The position numbers and the translations under genes were made by a program. Below the pieces are notes generated by a model. That model did not search any database. It was not told the DNA's origin and saw only the letters and a program-made list of their open reading frames with translations. 64,000 bases of DNA from Actinomycetes bacterium (GTDB lineage Bacteria > Actinomycetota > Acidimicrobiia > Acidimicrobiales > RAAP-2): NCBI GenBank assembly GCA_021795095.1, contig JAJYPU010000002.1, positions 16,633 to 80,632 of the forward strand, in the 5' to 3' direction. Shown piece after piece: positions 18,583-27,249 of the stretch (position 1 is its first letter; every line of letters starts with the position of its first letter).

Positions 18583-19011
18583 TCAGTTCAGCGATGGATC
18601 GATAGGAGACGAGTCATCGGGGGTCGGCGCCGGCCGGGGCGACACGGGAGTCGTCAACGGGCTCGGCGGGGACGTTCGAGTCTCTTTGGGTTGTGGTGGG
18701 CCGGCTACCGGCTCGGTGACATCGGTCGGTGTCACGTCGGCGGCGGTGGTCATGCTATCTCGCAGGTCCGCGCGGTTGGCGAGCTCGTTGAGCAGGTTGA
18801 CGGGGCTGCGAACCACCCGGGCGATGTCACCCGCGCTCGGCAAGTCCGGGATCACCTCGCGGACCTCCTCTTCGACGCGCTCCTGGATCCGCTTGATCGC
18901 ACGCCAACTGGCGCCGAGCTTGTGCGCGACCTCGGGCAACTTGTCAGGACCCAACAACAAGAGGACCACGGCAACGATGACCATGATCTTGATCGGGCTC
19001 AGGCTGAACAC
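18583..19011 (-). CDS. Twin-arginine translocase subunit TatA/TatB
   Basis: A 142-aa protein with a short N-terminus, one transmembrane helix (IKIMVIVAVVLLLL), the hinge GPDKLPEVAHKLG and a long amphipathic helix, followed by a Pro/Thr-rich tail ending in IDPSLN. The GPxxLP hinge and the length point to TatB more than TatA, but a single gene may serve both roles. The GTG at 19011 follows TACAAT by exactly 6 bases; the intervening GGGGGA could also act as a ribosome binding site. Confidence 0.88.
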   Translation of the reverse strand: MFSLSPIKIMVIVAVVLLLLGPDKLPEVAHKLGASWRAIKRIQERVEEEVREVIPDLPSAGDIARVVRSPVNLLNELANRADLRDSMTTAADVTPTDVTEPVAGPPQPKETRTSPPSPLTTPVSPRPAPTPDDSSPIDPSLN

Positions 19012-19017
19012 TCCCCC

Positions 19018-19023
19018 ATTGTA
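19018..19023 (-). promoter_or_regulatory. -10 element, tatA/B (leaderless)
   Basis: TACAAT, one base from consensus, ends 6 bases before the GTG at 19011 and lies in the 32-bp gap after lepB. Confidence 0.45.
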
Positions 19024-19043
19024 GGGGGGCGTGCGGGACGCTT

Positions 19044-19667
19044 TTAGACCGGCCCGATCCGTGAGAGGGGCCAGATACGGACGAAGACCTTGCCGATGAT
19101 GGCGCTCGCCGGCAGCGGCCCCCACGATCGGCTGTCACAGGAGTCGGCGTGGTTGTCGCCCATCATGAAGTACGAGTGCGCGGGCACGGTCACGTTGCCG
19201 ATCGGCGAACCCAGCGGCTCAGTGTGGGGCCAGTTCTCGTGCAACGGCTTGCCGTTGACATAGATCGTGTTGCCCTTGGACGTGAGGTGGTCACCGGGCA
19301 GGCCGATCACCCGCTTGACGTAGATGGGCAGGTTATCCTGACACGCGACGTGGGCCGCTTTGGGGGCGCGGAAGACCACGACGTCGCCGCGGTTGATCGT
19401 GCCCCAGGTCACGCTGAGCTTGGAGACGAGAACGTGATCACCGATCATGAGCGTCGGTTCCATGGACGCCGAGGGGATCCAGTACGTCTGGACGACGTAG
19501 GCGCGCAGCAGTAACGACACCCCCGCTGCCACGATGAGGATGATCACCCATTCCAACAGGGATTGACGCCGGCGGCGGGGTTTGCCCACCGCCTTCACGA
19601 TGGTCTCGATGGGGTCCCCGGCATCGGGCACGTCAGAGGCCGAGGGTTCGACGGGATCGTTTGGCAC
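19044..19667 (-). CDS. lepB: Signal peptidase I
   Basis: A 207-aa type-I signal peptidase. A basic cytoplasmic segment (about 1-38) precedes one transmembrane helix (about 39-57). The catalytic Ser is in IPSASMEPT (S68) and the general-base Lys in YVKRVIGLPGD (K118); the later MGDNHADSCDSR motif completes the fold. It removes signal peptides from exported proteins. Its position between pafA and the tat genes occupies the place where mycobacteria have pafB-pafC. The GTG at 19667 is preceded by TAGCCT with a 6-base gap. Confidence 0.96.
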   Translation of the reverse strand: MPNDPVEPSASDVPDAGDPIETIVKAVGKPRRRRQSLLEWVIILIVAAGVSLLLRAYVVQTYWIPSASMEPTLMIGDHVLVSKLSVTWGTINRGDVVVFRAPKAAHVACQDNLPIYVKRVIGLPGDHLTSKGNTIYVNGKPLHENWPHTEPLGSPIGNVTVPAHSYFMMGDNHADSCDSRSWGPLPASAIIGKVFVRIWPLSRIGPV

Positions 19668-19673
19668 GTCGTA

Positions 19674-19679
19674 AGGCTA
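19674..19679 (-). promoter_or_regulatory. -10 element, lepB (leaderless)
   Basis: TAGCCT ends 6 bases before the GTG of lepB, inside the 24-bp gap after pafA, implying an internal promoter. Confidence 0.4.
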
Positions 19680-19691
19680 GTCGGCCACCCT

Positions 19692-21065
19692 CTAGGCGTC
19701 TCGTCGCTCCATCGACGTAAGCAGCCGTTGGAATCGCTCGTCGGTGCTCTTGAAGGGATCCTTCAAGAGGATGGTGCGCTGCATCTCATCGTTGAGCTTG
19801 AGGTGTACCCAGTCGACGGTGTAGTCACGTCGCCACTCCTTGGCCGCGCGGATGAAGGCGCCGCGCATGCGTGCGCGCGTCGTCGACGGCGCTTCGGTGG
19901 CGGCTCGGGCGATGTCGTCGTCGCTCACCACGCGCCGGAAGTGTCCCCGCTGCTGGCGGCGGTAGTAGAGGCCGCGTTCGACGCTGGTGTCGTGGTACAG
20001 CAGGTCGATGAGGGCGATTTTTGGGTCGCTCAGGGCGAGGCCGCGGCGCTCGCGCTCGCGCTCGATGATCTGCAGCTTGGCGATCCAGTCGACGCGGTCG
20101 GCGAGGGACATCGGGTCGGCGCGGTAGTCGTCGATCATCTGACGCCAGAGGCGCACTGCGAGGGCCTGGTCGGCCGGCAGGTCACGGCTCGACGCGAACT
20201 GTTCGGCGCGCTCGCACAGGTCGTCTTGGATCTCGATCGCGGTCATGTCGCGTCCCGACACGAGCTTGATTGGCTCCTTACTCCACAGGTCATAGGAGAT
20301 GTCGCGCAGTGCGTTGATCGGCGAGGCGAGGTTGTAGTCGCGTAGCACAGTCGTGCGGTCCTCGATCATCGCGAGCACGACCGACGCGGTGCCCACCTTC
20401 ACGAAGGTCGCGAACTCGCTCATGTTGGAGTCGCCGACGATGACGTGCAGTCGGCGATATCGCTCGGGGTCGGCGTGGGGTTCGTCACGGGTGTTGATGA
20501 TGGGTCGGCTGCGCGTGGTGGCCGACGAGATCGACTCCCAGATGTGCTCGGCGCGCTGACTCATGGAGTACGTCGTGCCCCTCGGTGTCGTGACGACCTT
20601 ACCCGCCCCGGCGAAGATCTGCCTACTGATCAGGAACGGGATGAAGACCTGCTCGAGGCGCGTCAAGTCATCGAAGCGCTCGATGCAGTAGTTCTCGTGG
20701 CACCCGTAGGAATTACCTGAAGAGTCGGTGTTGTTCTTGAAGAGGAAAATGTCGCCGCGGATTCCCTCGTTGGTCAGCTGCTCTTGGGCGTAGGAGACGA
20801 GTTCGCGCAGGATCGCCTCGCCCGCCTTATCCTGGGCGACCAGGTCACTGAGTGTGTCGCACTCCGCGGTCGCGTACTCGGGGTGGCTCCCCACATCGAG
20901 ATAGAGGCGGCTACCGTTTTCCAGGAACACGTTGCTCGAGCGCCCCCACGCGACGACCTTGCGAAAGAGGAAGCGGGAGACCTCGTCGGGGCTGAGTCGT
21001 CGTTGACCGCGCAGCGAGAACGTAACCCCGTACTCTGTTTCGACGCCGAAGATCCGCCGCAGCAT
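19692..21065 (-). CDS. pafA: Pup--protein ligase PafA
   Basis: A 457-aa carboxylate-amine ligase of the glutamine-synthetase-like fold. It activates the C-terminal glutamate of Pup with ATP and forms an isopeptide bond with substrate lysines. Visible signatures are RIFGVETEYGVTF at the N-terminus (ATP/Mg glutamates E9 and E11), LYLDVGSHPEY with the catalytic Asp (D57), KNNTDSSGNSYGCHENY and RPIINTRDEPHADPERYRRLHVI. It lacks the extra loop that distinguishes Dop. It starts 4 bases after the prcA stop. Confidence 0.97.
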   Translation of the reverse strand: MLRRIFGVETEYGVTFSLRGQRRLSPDEVSRFLFRKVVAWGRSSNVFLENGSRLYLDVGSHPEYATAECDTLSDLVAQDKAGEAILRELVSYAQEQLTNEGIRGDIFLFKNNTDSSGNSYGCHENYCIERFDDLTRLEQVFIPFLISRQIFAGAGKVVTTPRGTTYSMSQRAEHIWESISSATTRSRPIINTRDEPHADPERYRRLHVIVGDSNMSEFATFVKVGTASVVLAMIEDRTTVLRDYNLASPINALRDISYDLWSKEPIKLVSGRDMTAIEIQDDLCERAEQFASSRDLPADQALAVRLWRQMIDDYRADPMSLADRVDWIAKLQIIERERERRGLALSDPKIALIDLLYHDTSVERGLYYRRQQRGHFRRVVSDDDIARAATEAPSTTRARMRGAFIRAAKEWRRDYTVDWVHLKLNDEMQRTILLKDPFKSTDERFQRLLTSMERRDA

Positions 21066-21069
21066 CAGC

Positions 21070-21750
21070 TCACGTCCCGAGCAGTGCCGCGACTCGTTCG
21101 TCGGTCATTCTGGAGAAAGTTCGTCGGCCTCCGGTGTCCTGTAGCACGCAGACTTCGAGGTCGGCCACGTCGATGGCGCGATCGGCCCCGGCGAGGGCGG
21201 CCACCGCGTTGCGCAGCGTCACGTCGAGCGGCTCGAGATCCGTCTCAGAGGCGCTGAAGCGCCCCTTGATCGTCTCGGCGTCCCCGCCCAGGACCGCGAA
21301 TCGAGGCTCGTCGGAGATCGTCCCCTCATAGGCGATGCGAAAGAGCTTCGTCGGGCGGATCGCCGTGCCCAGTTGGGCGACGAGGACTTCGACCTCGAGG
21401 GGCTTTTGGCCCTCGGTGAACATGTCTCCGATGTGCTGGGCGTAGTAGTTCGCGAGCGCGCGCGCGTCGACGTCCTCACGCGAATACGTGAAGCCTGTGC
21501 CGTCGGCCCAGCGGATGCCCGCCTCGCGCAGTCGGTCGAACTCGTTGTACTTCCCCACACCCGCGAAGGCGATCCGGTCGTAGATCTCCGAGATCTTGTT
21601 GAGCGAGGCCGACGGGTTCTCGGCGACCATCAGCACGCCGACGTCGTAGATCGCCGCGACGATCGAGCGACCCCGGGCGATGCCCTTCTGGGCGAACTCC
21701 GCTCGGTCCTTGATGAGCTGTTCGGGCGAGACGTAGAAGTAGTTGCTCAT
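21070..21750 (-). CDS. prcA: 20S proteasome alpha subunit
   Basis: A 226-aa alpha subunit forming the outer rings of the 20S core. The YVSPEQLIKDRAEFAQKGIARG region is the N-terminal gate and H0 helix typical of actinobacterial PrcA, followed by the beta-sandwich core (VLMVAENP, KISEIYDRIAFAGVG). There is no catalytic Thr, as expected. The C-terminus ends VAALLGT. ATGA overlap with the prcB stop indicates coupling and equimolar synthesis. Confidence 0.97.
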   Translation of the reverse strand: MSNYFYVSPEQLIKDRAEFAQKGIARGRSIVAAIYDVGVLMVAENPSASLNKISEIYDRIAFAGVGKYNEFDRLREAGIRWADGTGFTYSREDVDARALANYYAQHIGDMFTEGQKPLEVEVLVAQLGTAIRPTKLFRIAYEGTISDEPRFAVLGGDAETIKGRFSASETDLEPLDVTLRNAVAALAGADRAIDVADLEVCVLQDTGGRRTFSRMTDERVAALLGT

Positions 21751-22541
21751 CGCAGCGAACCCCCCGCGATGCCCTGGCTCTGGGTACGACGCTCGTTGAT
21801 GGCGACGAATCGCGCCTCGACCTCTTCAGCGGGAAGCTCGGTGAACCCGCTCTCGTCGAGCGTGATGATCATCGGGAAGAGGTTTCGAACGAAATCGGGG
21901 CCTCCCGTGCTCGGATCGTTGTCCCCCGCCTCGTAGATGGCGAGCGCGCCGAGTTCGAGGGCAGATTCGCGGTCCAGGTCGGCGCGGAATCCCAAGCGCA
22001 GCGCGCTTTCGGCGAAGGGCGAACCTGAGCCGATCGTCGCGAAGTCACGCCGCTCGTAGCAGCCGCCGGCCCCGTCGTATTCGAAGATCCGTCCGTCGCG
22101 GTGACTGGGGTCCCAGCCGGCGAGCAGCGGGATCACCATGAGCGGGCTACCGAGGTTGTTGCGCTGGATGATCGGCGAGAGGTAGTTGGCCTTGCCTTCG
22201 AGGCTGAGCGACGTGTCAGTCATCTTCTCGTAGTGCTCAAAGGAGAGCTGGGCCATGCGGATGAATTCCATCCCGCGCGCGGCGCTCCCCGAGATCGCGA
22301 GGGCCGTGAAGCGGTCCGCCGCCTCGATCTTTCGCACGTCGCGACTCGCGATGTAGTTGCTCGTGGCTTGACGGTCGCCCACCATGACGACGCCGCCGGA
22401 GTAGCGAACGGCGATCACCGTGGTGGCGTGGCGCCCCTCGACGCCAGAACCCGACGGGTTCTCTACTAGTCCGGCACGTAGGGCGAAGTGGAGGAACGAA
22501 GGACCGGGATCGTCACTCGCGCTGAAGAGGGGCAGCCCCAT
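21747..22541 (-). CDS. prcB: 20S proteasome beta subunit (precursor)
   Basis: A 264-aa precursor of the catalytic subunit. A propeptide of about 39 residues ends at HA, and the mature chain should begin with TTVIAV (T40 as nucleophile), with D56 and K71 in the usual catalytic positions (VGDRQAT, RDVRKI). In the mycobacterial enzyme the residue before the Thr is Gly; here it is Ala. The ATG follows immediately after the stop codon of pup. Confidence 0.96.
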   Translation of the reverse strand: MGLPLFSASDDPGPSFLHFALRAGLVENPSGSGVEGRHATTVIAVRYSGGVVMVGDRQATSNYIASRDVRKIEAADRFTALAISGSAARGMEFIRMAQLSFEHYEKMTDTSLSLEGKANYLSPIIQRNNLGSPLMVIPLLAGWDPSHRDGRIFEYDGAGGCYERRDFATIGSGSPFAESALRLGFRADLDRESALELGALAIYEAGDNDPSTGGPDFVRNLFPMIITLDESGFTELPAEEVEARFVAINERRTQSQGIAGGSLR

Positions 22542-22736
22542 CTACTCGCCTCCCTTTTGGACATAGTTGCGCACGAATTCCTCGGCGTTCTCCTCGAGGA
22601 CTTCGTCGATCTCGTCGAGCAAGTCGTCCAAATCAGCCTTCAGCTGCTCGCCTTTGGACGTGTCGACGTTGACCTCGGGCGCCGACTCCGTCGGGCGCGT
22701 CACTCGTTGCTTCTGTATCCGTTCTTGTTCAACCAT
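22542..22736 (-). CDS. pup: Prokaryotic ubiquitin-like protein Pup
   Basis: A 64-aa disordered acidic protein with a central coiled-coil-forming region (LKADLDDLLDEIDEVLEENAEEFVRNYVQKGGE-type pattern, residues about 32-64) that docks on the Mpa coiled coil. It ends in Gly-Gly-Glu, so the ligatable glutamate is encoded directly and no deamidation is needed before PafA acts. An AAGGA ribosome binding site precedes the ATG. The gene is packed between dop and prcB. Confidence 0.97.
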   Translation of the reverse strand: MVEQERIQKQRVTRPTESAPEVNVDTSKGEQLKADLDDLLDEIDEVLEENAEEFVRNYVQKGGE

Positions 22737-22746
22737 GTCCTTAGTT

Positions 22747-24234
22747 CTACCCGCCCAAAGCGGACAACAGGTCTATGGCCGTCGAATTCGTTTCAAAGAG
22801 GTGGGCCGTCAATGCGGCGGTGCCGCGCAGGGGGTCGGGCATGGGTACGCGCTGCAGGGGCCCGTCGCCGAGGTCAAAGACCACCGAGTCCCAATTCGCG
22901 GCGGCGATGGCCCCGGGGAAGCGTTTGACGCACTGGCCCCGAAAGTACGCCCGGGTGGAACCCGGCGGCTCATCGACTGCATCGTCGATGGAGTCCTCGT
23001 CGAAGAGCCGCCTCAGTCCGACGCGCGCCGCCAACGACCGACCGGGACGCAGGTCGTGGTACTGCAGGTCGATCGCGCGTAGACGCGCGTCATCCTCGGC
23101 AAGTTCGTAGCGATCGCGGTAGCCCTCGACGATGCGCTGTTTGGCCACCCAGTCGACCCGATCAGCGACGGTAGCGGGGTCGTCGCGCACGCCGTCGAGC
23201 ATCTCGCGCCACTGATCCATGATGAAGCGGACCTCGTCGTGATCGGCCACGGCGTCCCCGCCGTGATCGGCGACGTAGCGATCGGCCAGGGCCCAGAGCT
23301 CATCCTGGAAGTCCCAAGCGGTGCGCGACCGCTCGTCGACGCAGTCGACCGCAGTCTGCAGCGTGGCGTCCGCGGCGAAGGCGCGTACCGCTCGAACCGG
23401 GTCGCGTGGTGCGGCCGGAAACCCATGCAGCCCCTGGTCCTCGAGGGCGGCGAGTAACAACGCCGTCGCCCCGAGCTTCACGGCGGTCGCGTACTGGCTG
23501 AGGTTGGCGTCGCCGATGATCACGTGGAGGCGCCGGAAGCGCTCGGCGTCACCGTGGGTCTCGTCTCGGGTGTTGATGATGGGACGTTTCAGTGTCGTCT
23601 CGAGGCCCACAACCTCCTCGAAGAACTCGGCGCGTTGGCTCACCTGGAAGGCCGGGCGGGTACCTCGGGGCCGATCGGTCTCGACGCCCACCTTGCCGGC
23701 GCCGATGATGATCTGACGCGAGACGAAGTGCGGCACGAGGGCCCGCACGAGGTCACCGAACTCGACCGATCGCGCCACGAGGTAGTTCTCGTGGCAACCG
23801 TAGGAGTTGCCCTTGCCGTCGGAATTGTTCTTGTAGATGGTGATCGCCTGGGCGGGGTCGAGCGACTCGTTGGCGAAGCATTGTGCCCGTCGCAGCACCT
23901 CCTCGCCGGCGACGTCAAAGCGAACGGCCTCGAGTGGCGAACGGCACTCGGGCGAGGAGTACTCGGGGTGCGCGTGGTCCACGTAGAGCCGGGCGCCGTT
24001 GGCGAGCACGGTATTGGCGAGCTGGGTCTCGACGATCGGGGCGAAGGCCGTCAGTCCCGCCAGGCCCCGCGCGTCTACCCCTGGCGTCTCGCCTTCGAAG
24101 TCCCAGTTGATGTGGGTCATCCCCCGCTGGGCGTAGGCGTTGACGATGACGCTGGAGGCCGTGATCGGGTCCTGGTCGGGTCCCCCGGCGATACCGAACT
24201 CGGTCTCAATCCCGATGACTTTGGCGATGGCCAC
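22747..24234 (-). CDS. dop: Depupylase (Pup deamidase) Dop
   Basis: A 495-aa PafA paralogue. KVIGIETEFGI holds the ATP-site glutamates, LYVDHAHPEYSSPEC holds the catalytic Asp (D86), and KNNSDGKGNSYGCHENY and RPIINTRDETHGDAERFRRLHVI are shared with PafA. A longer segment between the first strand and the LYVDHAHPEY motif (about residues 36-65) is the Dop-loop that distinguishes it from PafA. Because Pup here ends in Glu, its main role should be removing Pup from substrates rather than deamidation. It begins with GTG 4 bases after the mpa stop. Confidence 0.96.
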   Translation of the reverse strand: MAIAKVIGIETEFGIAGGPDQDPITASSVIVNAYAQRGMTHINWDFEGETPGVDARGLAGLTAFAPIVETQLANTVLANGARLYVDHAHPEYSSPECRSPLEAVRFDVAGEEVLRRAQCFANESLDPAQAITIYKNNSDGKGNSYGCHENYLVARSVEFGDLVRALVPHFVSRQIIIGAGKVGVETDRPRGTRPAFQVSQRAEFFEEVVGLETTLKRPIINTRDETHGDAERFRRLHVIIGDANLSQYATAVKLGATALLLAALEDQGLHGFPAAPRDPVRAVRAFAADATLQTAVDCVDERSRTAWDFQDELWALADRYVADHGGDAVADHDEVRFIMDQWREMLDGVRDDPATVADRVDWVAKQRIVEGYRDRYELAEDDARLRAIDLQYHDLRPGRSLAARVGLRRLFDEDSIDDAVDEPPGSTRAYFRGQCVKRFPGAIAAANWDSVVFDLGDGPLQRVPMPDPLRGTAALTAHLFETNSTAIDLLSALGG

Positions 24235-24238
24235 CGGT

Positions 24239-25966
24239 CTACAGGTACTGGCCGGTGCCGACGTGCTGAATCGAACGGCCGCCCTTGGCCTCCGTCTCTT
24301 CGCGGTTGATCAGGGTACGGATGAACACGATCCGCTCGCCCTTCTTGCCCGATATCCTCGCCCAATCGTCCGGGTTGGTGGTGTTGGGCAGGTCCTCGTT
24401 CTCGCGGTACTCCTGACGGATCGACTCGAGCAGGTCGTCGACGCGCAGGCCCCGTGGACCGCCGGCGATCTCGCGCTTGACCGCCAGCTTCTTCGCGCGA
24501 CGGACGATGTTCTCGATCATCGCGCCCGACGCGAAGTCCTTGAAGTAGAGCACTTCCTTATCGCCGCCCTGGTAGGTGACCTCGAGGAACCGGTTCTCGT
24601 CGTCGATGCGATACATCGCGCTCACCGTCTCCTCGATCATGGCACGGATGGCCTTGTCGCGGTCACCTCCGCCGAGACCGTGCACCACGGCGTCGTCGAT
24701 CGGCAGTGAGGGATGGATGTAGCGCTGAAAGATTTGGGCCGCGGCCTCGACGTCGGGACGCTCGATCTTGATCTTGACGTCGAGTCGACCGGGTCGAAGG
24801 ATCGCCGGGTCGATGAGGTCCTCGCGGTTGGTCGCCCCGATGACGATGACGTCGCGCAGTGACTCCACGCCGTCGATCTCGGCGAGCAGCTGCGGCACGA
24901 TCGTCGACTCCATGTCCGAGCTGATGCCCGTGCCGCGCGTACGGAACAGCGAATCCATCTCGTCGAAGAAGACGATCACGGGCACGCCCTCCTCGGCCTT
25001 CTCGCGGGCTCGCTGGAAGACGAGGCGGATCTGGCGCTCGGTCTCACCGACGTACTTGTTGAGCAGCTCGGGACCCTTGATGTTCAAGAAGTAGGAACGC
25101 ACATTCCGGTTGCCGCTCAACTCGCCGACCTTGGCGGACAGCGAGTTCGCGACGGCCTTGGCGATCAGGGTCTTGCCACAGCCCGGGGGGCCGTAGAGGA
25201 GGATCCCCTTGGGGGCGGGCAACTCGTACTCGGAGAACAGCGCCCGGTGCAGGTAGGGCAGTTCGACCGCGTCGGTGATCAACTCGATCTGGGAGTCGAG
25301 ACCGCCGACGTCGGCGTAGGTGATGTCGGGCACCTCTTCGAGGACCAGCGCCTCGGCCTCTTGGCGGGCGAGCTTCTCGGTGAGGAGGTTCGACCGAGTG
25401 TCCAAGAGGAGGGCGTCACCGCTGCGCAGGCGCACGTCGCGCAGCGCGTCTGAGAGCTCTACGACGCGCTCTTCGTCGGCGCGTCCGTAGATCAGGACGC
25501 GACGTTCGTCGAGGACGTCCTTCACGGTAACGACCTCGCCCTGTCCATCGGGGTCACGAACGCCGATGACGGTGAAGGACTCGTTGAGCACCACCTCGTC
25601 CCCGCGCGCGACCTGGTGGGGGTCGATAGCGGGGTGCAGGGCCACGCGCATCTTGCGGCCGGCGGCGAAGATGTCAACCGTTCCGTCGTCGTTGAAGTCG
25701 GTGAACGTCCCGTATACCGCGGGCGGCTGGGTCAACTTGTCGACCTCGTCGCGTAGCGCGCTGATCTGGTCGCGGGTCTGTTGGATCGTGATGCTGAGCT
25801 TCTCGTTGTTGGAGCGCGCTTGGGCAAGGTGTCCACGCGTCTCGAGCAACTGCTCTTCGAGCATCTCGATACGTCGGCTGTAGACCTCCGATTCGCTCAG
25901 GGGCCGCCCTCGCCGCGCGACGTCATCACCGTGCTCGTCGGGCTCATTGGCATGGAATCGGTCCAT
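24239..25966 (-). CDS. mpa: Proteasome-associated AAA ATPase (Mpa/ARC)
   Basis: A 575-aa AAA+ unfoldase. An N-terminal coiled coil (about 27-80) recruits Pup, tandem OB folds follow (about 82-205), then the AAA domain with Walker A GPPGCGKT (259-266) and Walker B VFFDEMD (E336). The C-terminus is GQYL, the penultimate-Tyr motif that docks into the 20S alpha ring and opens the gate. It heads the operon; TAGGGT lies 6 bases before the ATG. Confidence 0.97.
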   Translation of the reverse strand: MDRFHANEPDEHGDDVARRGRPLSESEVYSRRIEMLEEQLLETRGHLAQARSNNEKLSITIQQTRDQISALRDEVDKLTQPPAVYGTFTDFNDDGTVDIFAAGRKMRVALHPAIDPHQVARGDEVVLNESFTVIGVRDPDGQGEVVTVKDVLDERRVLIYGRADEERVVELSDALRDVRLRSGDALLLDTRSNLLTEKLARQEAEALVLEEVPDITYADVGGLDSQIELITDAVELPYLHRALFSEYELPAPKGILLYGPPGCGKTLIAKAVANSLSAKVGELSGNRNVRSYFLNIKGPELLNKYVGETERQIRLVFQRAREKAEEGVPVIVFFDEMDSLFRTRGTGISSDMESTIVPQLLAEIDGVESLRDVIVIGATNREDLIDPAILRPGRLDVKIKIERPDVEAAAQIFQRYIHPSLPIDDAVVHGLGGGDRDKAIRAMIEETVSAMYRIDDENRFLEVTYQGGDKEVLYFKDFASGAMIENIVRRAKKLAVKREIAGGPRGLRVDDLLESIRQEYRENEDLPNTTNPDDWARISGKKGERIVFIRTLINREETEAKGGRSIQHVGTGQYL

Positions 25967-25972
25967 ACCGTC

Positions 25973-25978
25973 ACCCTA
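25973..25978 (-). promoter_or_regulatory. -10 element, mpa and proteasome operon (leaderless)
   Basis: TAGGGT ends 6 bases before the ATG at 25966 and should drive mpa-dop-pup-prcB-prcA-pafA. Confidence 0.45.
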
Positions 25979-26068
25979 GACTTCCAAGGTCGCGTGCGTG
26001 GTCGCGGTGCCGAGACCCCGATGCCCCGCTAGCATGACCAGACGAGAAGAGCCCGGGAGGACGTTGGC

Positions 26069-26305
26069 ATGAAGGTGTGGATCGACCAGGATTTGTGCAC
26101 GGGCGACGGCCTCTGTGAGGAGATTTGTCCGGCCGTGTTCACGCTGCTCGACGACGGCCTCGCTTACGTCAAAGAGGGCGCTGAGGTGAAGAGTGCGCCC
26201 GGCGGAGCGGCCGGTGTCGCCGTCGTGCCCGCGGAGTTCGACGACGCCGTCGTCGAAGCCTCCGAAGAGTGCCCTGGCGAGTGCATCTTCATTGAGCAGG
26301 ACTGA
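26069..26305 (+). CDS. Single-cluster ferredoxin with CxxDxxC motif
   Basis: A 78-aa ferredoxin. The N-terminal motif is C10-x2-D13-x2-C16-x3-C20-P, in which Asp replaces the second cysteine of the usual four-cysteine motif; the distal CPGEC (C68, C72) gives the last ligand. This predicts a [3Fe-4S] or Asp-ligated [4Fe-4S] cluster, with C20 and C72 possibly paired. A GGGAGGA ribosome binding site precedes the ATG and a TAGCAT hexamer (26030-26035) may be its -10. Such ferredoxins often serve cytochromes P450 or oxidoreductases; no such partner is adjacent. Confidence 0.9.
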   Translation: MKVWIDQDLCTGDGLCEEICPAVFTLLDDGLAYVKEGAEVKSAPGGAAGVAVVPAEFDDAVVEASEECPGECIFIEQD

Positions 26306-26308
26306 CGG

Positions 26309-27091
26309 CTAGAGCGTCGCAGAAGTGCCGGCGAGGCGACGCGCGGACGTCAGAAACCCGGTGTGGGCCACCATCCGGTGGTCGGGGCGTACTGAGCGAC
26401 CGTCGATGTGCCACGTTCGCCGCAGGATCTCCACCGTCTCGGCGAGGCCGAACGAGTAGCGGTGCAGCGTCTCACGTAACAGCTGGGTCTGATTGATCGT
26501 CGGCAGGTAGGCGAGCAGGATGCCCCCGGGGCGTAGCGCCGTCGCGGCGTGCTCGACGACGGCCCACGGCTCTGGCATGTCGAGCAGGATGCGATCGAAG
26601 TCGTCGCCGTCGATGCCCTGGGTGACGTCGCGGATCTGGACGTCGTAGTGGACGTCCTCGCCCAACAAGTCGCGTACGTTCTGCTTGGCGTGTTCGGCGA
26701 AGTCCTCTCGGATCTCGTAAGCCGTGATATATGCTCCGGCGCGCAACAGGGTCATAGATAACGCGCCCGAGCCGACGCCGGCCTCGAGCACTTTCTGGCC
26801 GGGGGCTATATCGGCCTGGAGCAGGATTGCGCCGAGGTCCTTGGGGTAAATCACTTGGGCACCGCGGGGCATCTTGAGCACGACGTCGGTCAAGGTGGGG
26901 CGAAGCACGAGAAAGCTGCGTTCGGTGTTGCTCGAGATGAGCGACCCCTCGACGGCCCCGATGACATCGTTGTGCTGGACGATGCCCGCGTGGGTGTGGA
27001 AGGCCGCGTCGGGACGTAACGTGATGAGATAGCGCCGGTCCTTCGCGTCGATCAACATCACGCGTTCGCCGACCGCGAGCGTGGCCTTCAC
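26309..27091 (-). CDS. trmI: tRNA (adenine-58-N1)-methyltransferase TrmI
   Basis: A 260-aa class-I SAM methyltransferase forming m1A58 in the tRNA T-loop. An N-terminal beta domain (GERVMLIDAKDRRYLITL, AFHTHAGIV) precedes PRGAQVIYPKD and the SAM-binding VLEAGVGSGALSMTLL, then DRILLDMPEPW as the catalytic-side motif. I chose the GTG at 27091, overlapping the stop of a small upstream gene as GTGA, because homology begins there. The gene lies close to the proteasome operon in mycobacteria too (Rv2118c). It converges on the ferredoxin gene with 3 bp between stops. Confidence 0.93.
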   Translation of the reverse strand: MKATLAVGERVMLIDAKDRRYLITLRPDAAFHTHAGIVQHNDVIGAVEGSLISSNTERSFLVLRPTLTDVVLKMPRGAQVIYPKDLGAILLQADIAPGQKVLEAGVGSGALSMTLLRAGAYITAYEIREDFAEHAKQNVRDLLGEDVHYDVQIRDVTQGIDGDDFDRILLDMPEPWAVVEHAATALRPGGILLAYLPTINQTQLLRETLHRYSFGLAETVEILRRTWHIDGRSVRPDHRMVAHTGFLTSARRLAGTSATL

Positions 27092-27249
27092 GATGAGCGT
27101 CGTGACGCGCGCCGTCCGAGCGAACGAGCGACGCCGTCCAAGAGATGCAGGACGACGAGACCGCCGAGCACCCCGGTCCACTTCTTGGAGCGTTGGGCGA
27201 GCGCCCGCGTGCTGACCAGTCCGATCGCGAGTTTCAACAGGCGTCGCAC
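27088..27249 (-). CDS. 53-aa basic small protein
   Basis: A short reading frame starting at a GTG that overlaps the stop of the preceding small gene (TAGTG) and ending in a TGA that overlaps the trmI GTG. The product has basic ends (MRRLLK, GRRASRRSS) around a hydrophobic centre (WTGVLGGLVVLHLLDGV), so it may be a small membrane protein. The tight overlap on both sides and the lack of other explanation for the 160-bp interval support it. Function unknown. Confidence 0.6.
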   Translation of the reverse strand: MRRLLKLAIGLVSTRALAQRSKKWTGVLGGLVVLHLLDGVARSLGRRASRRSS

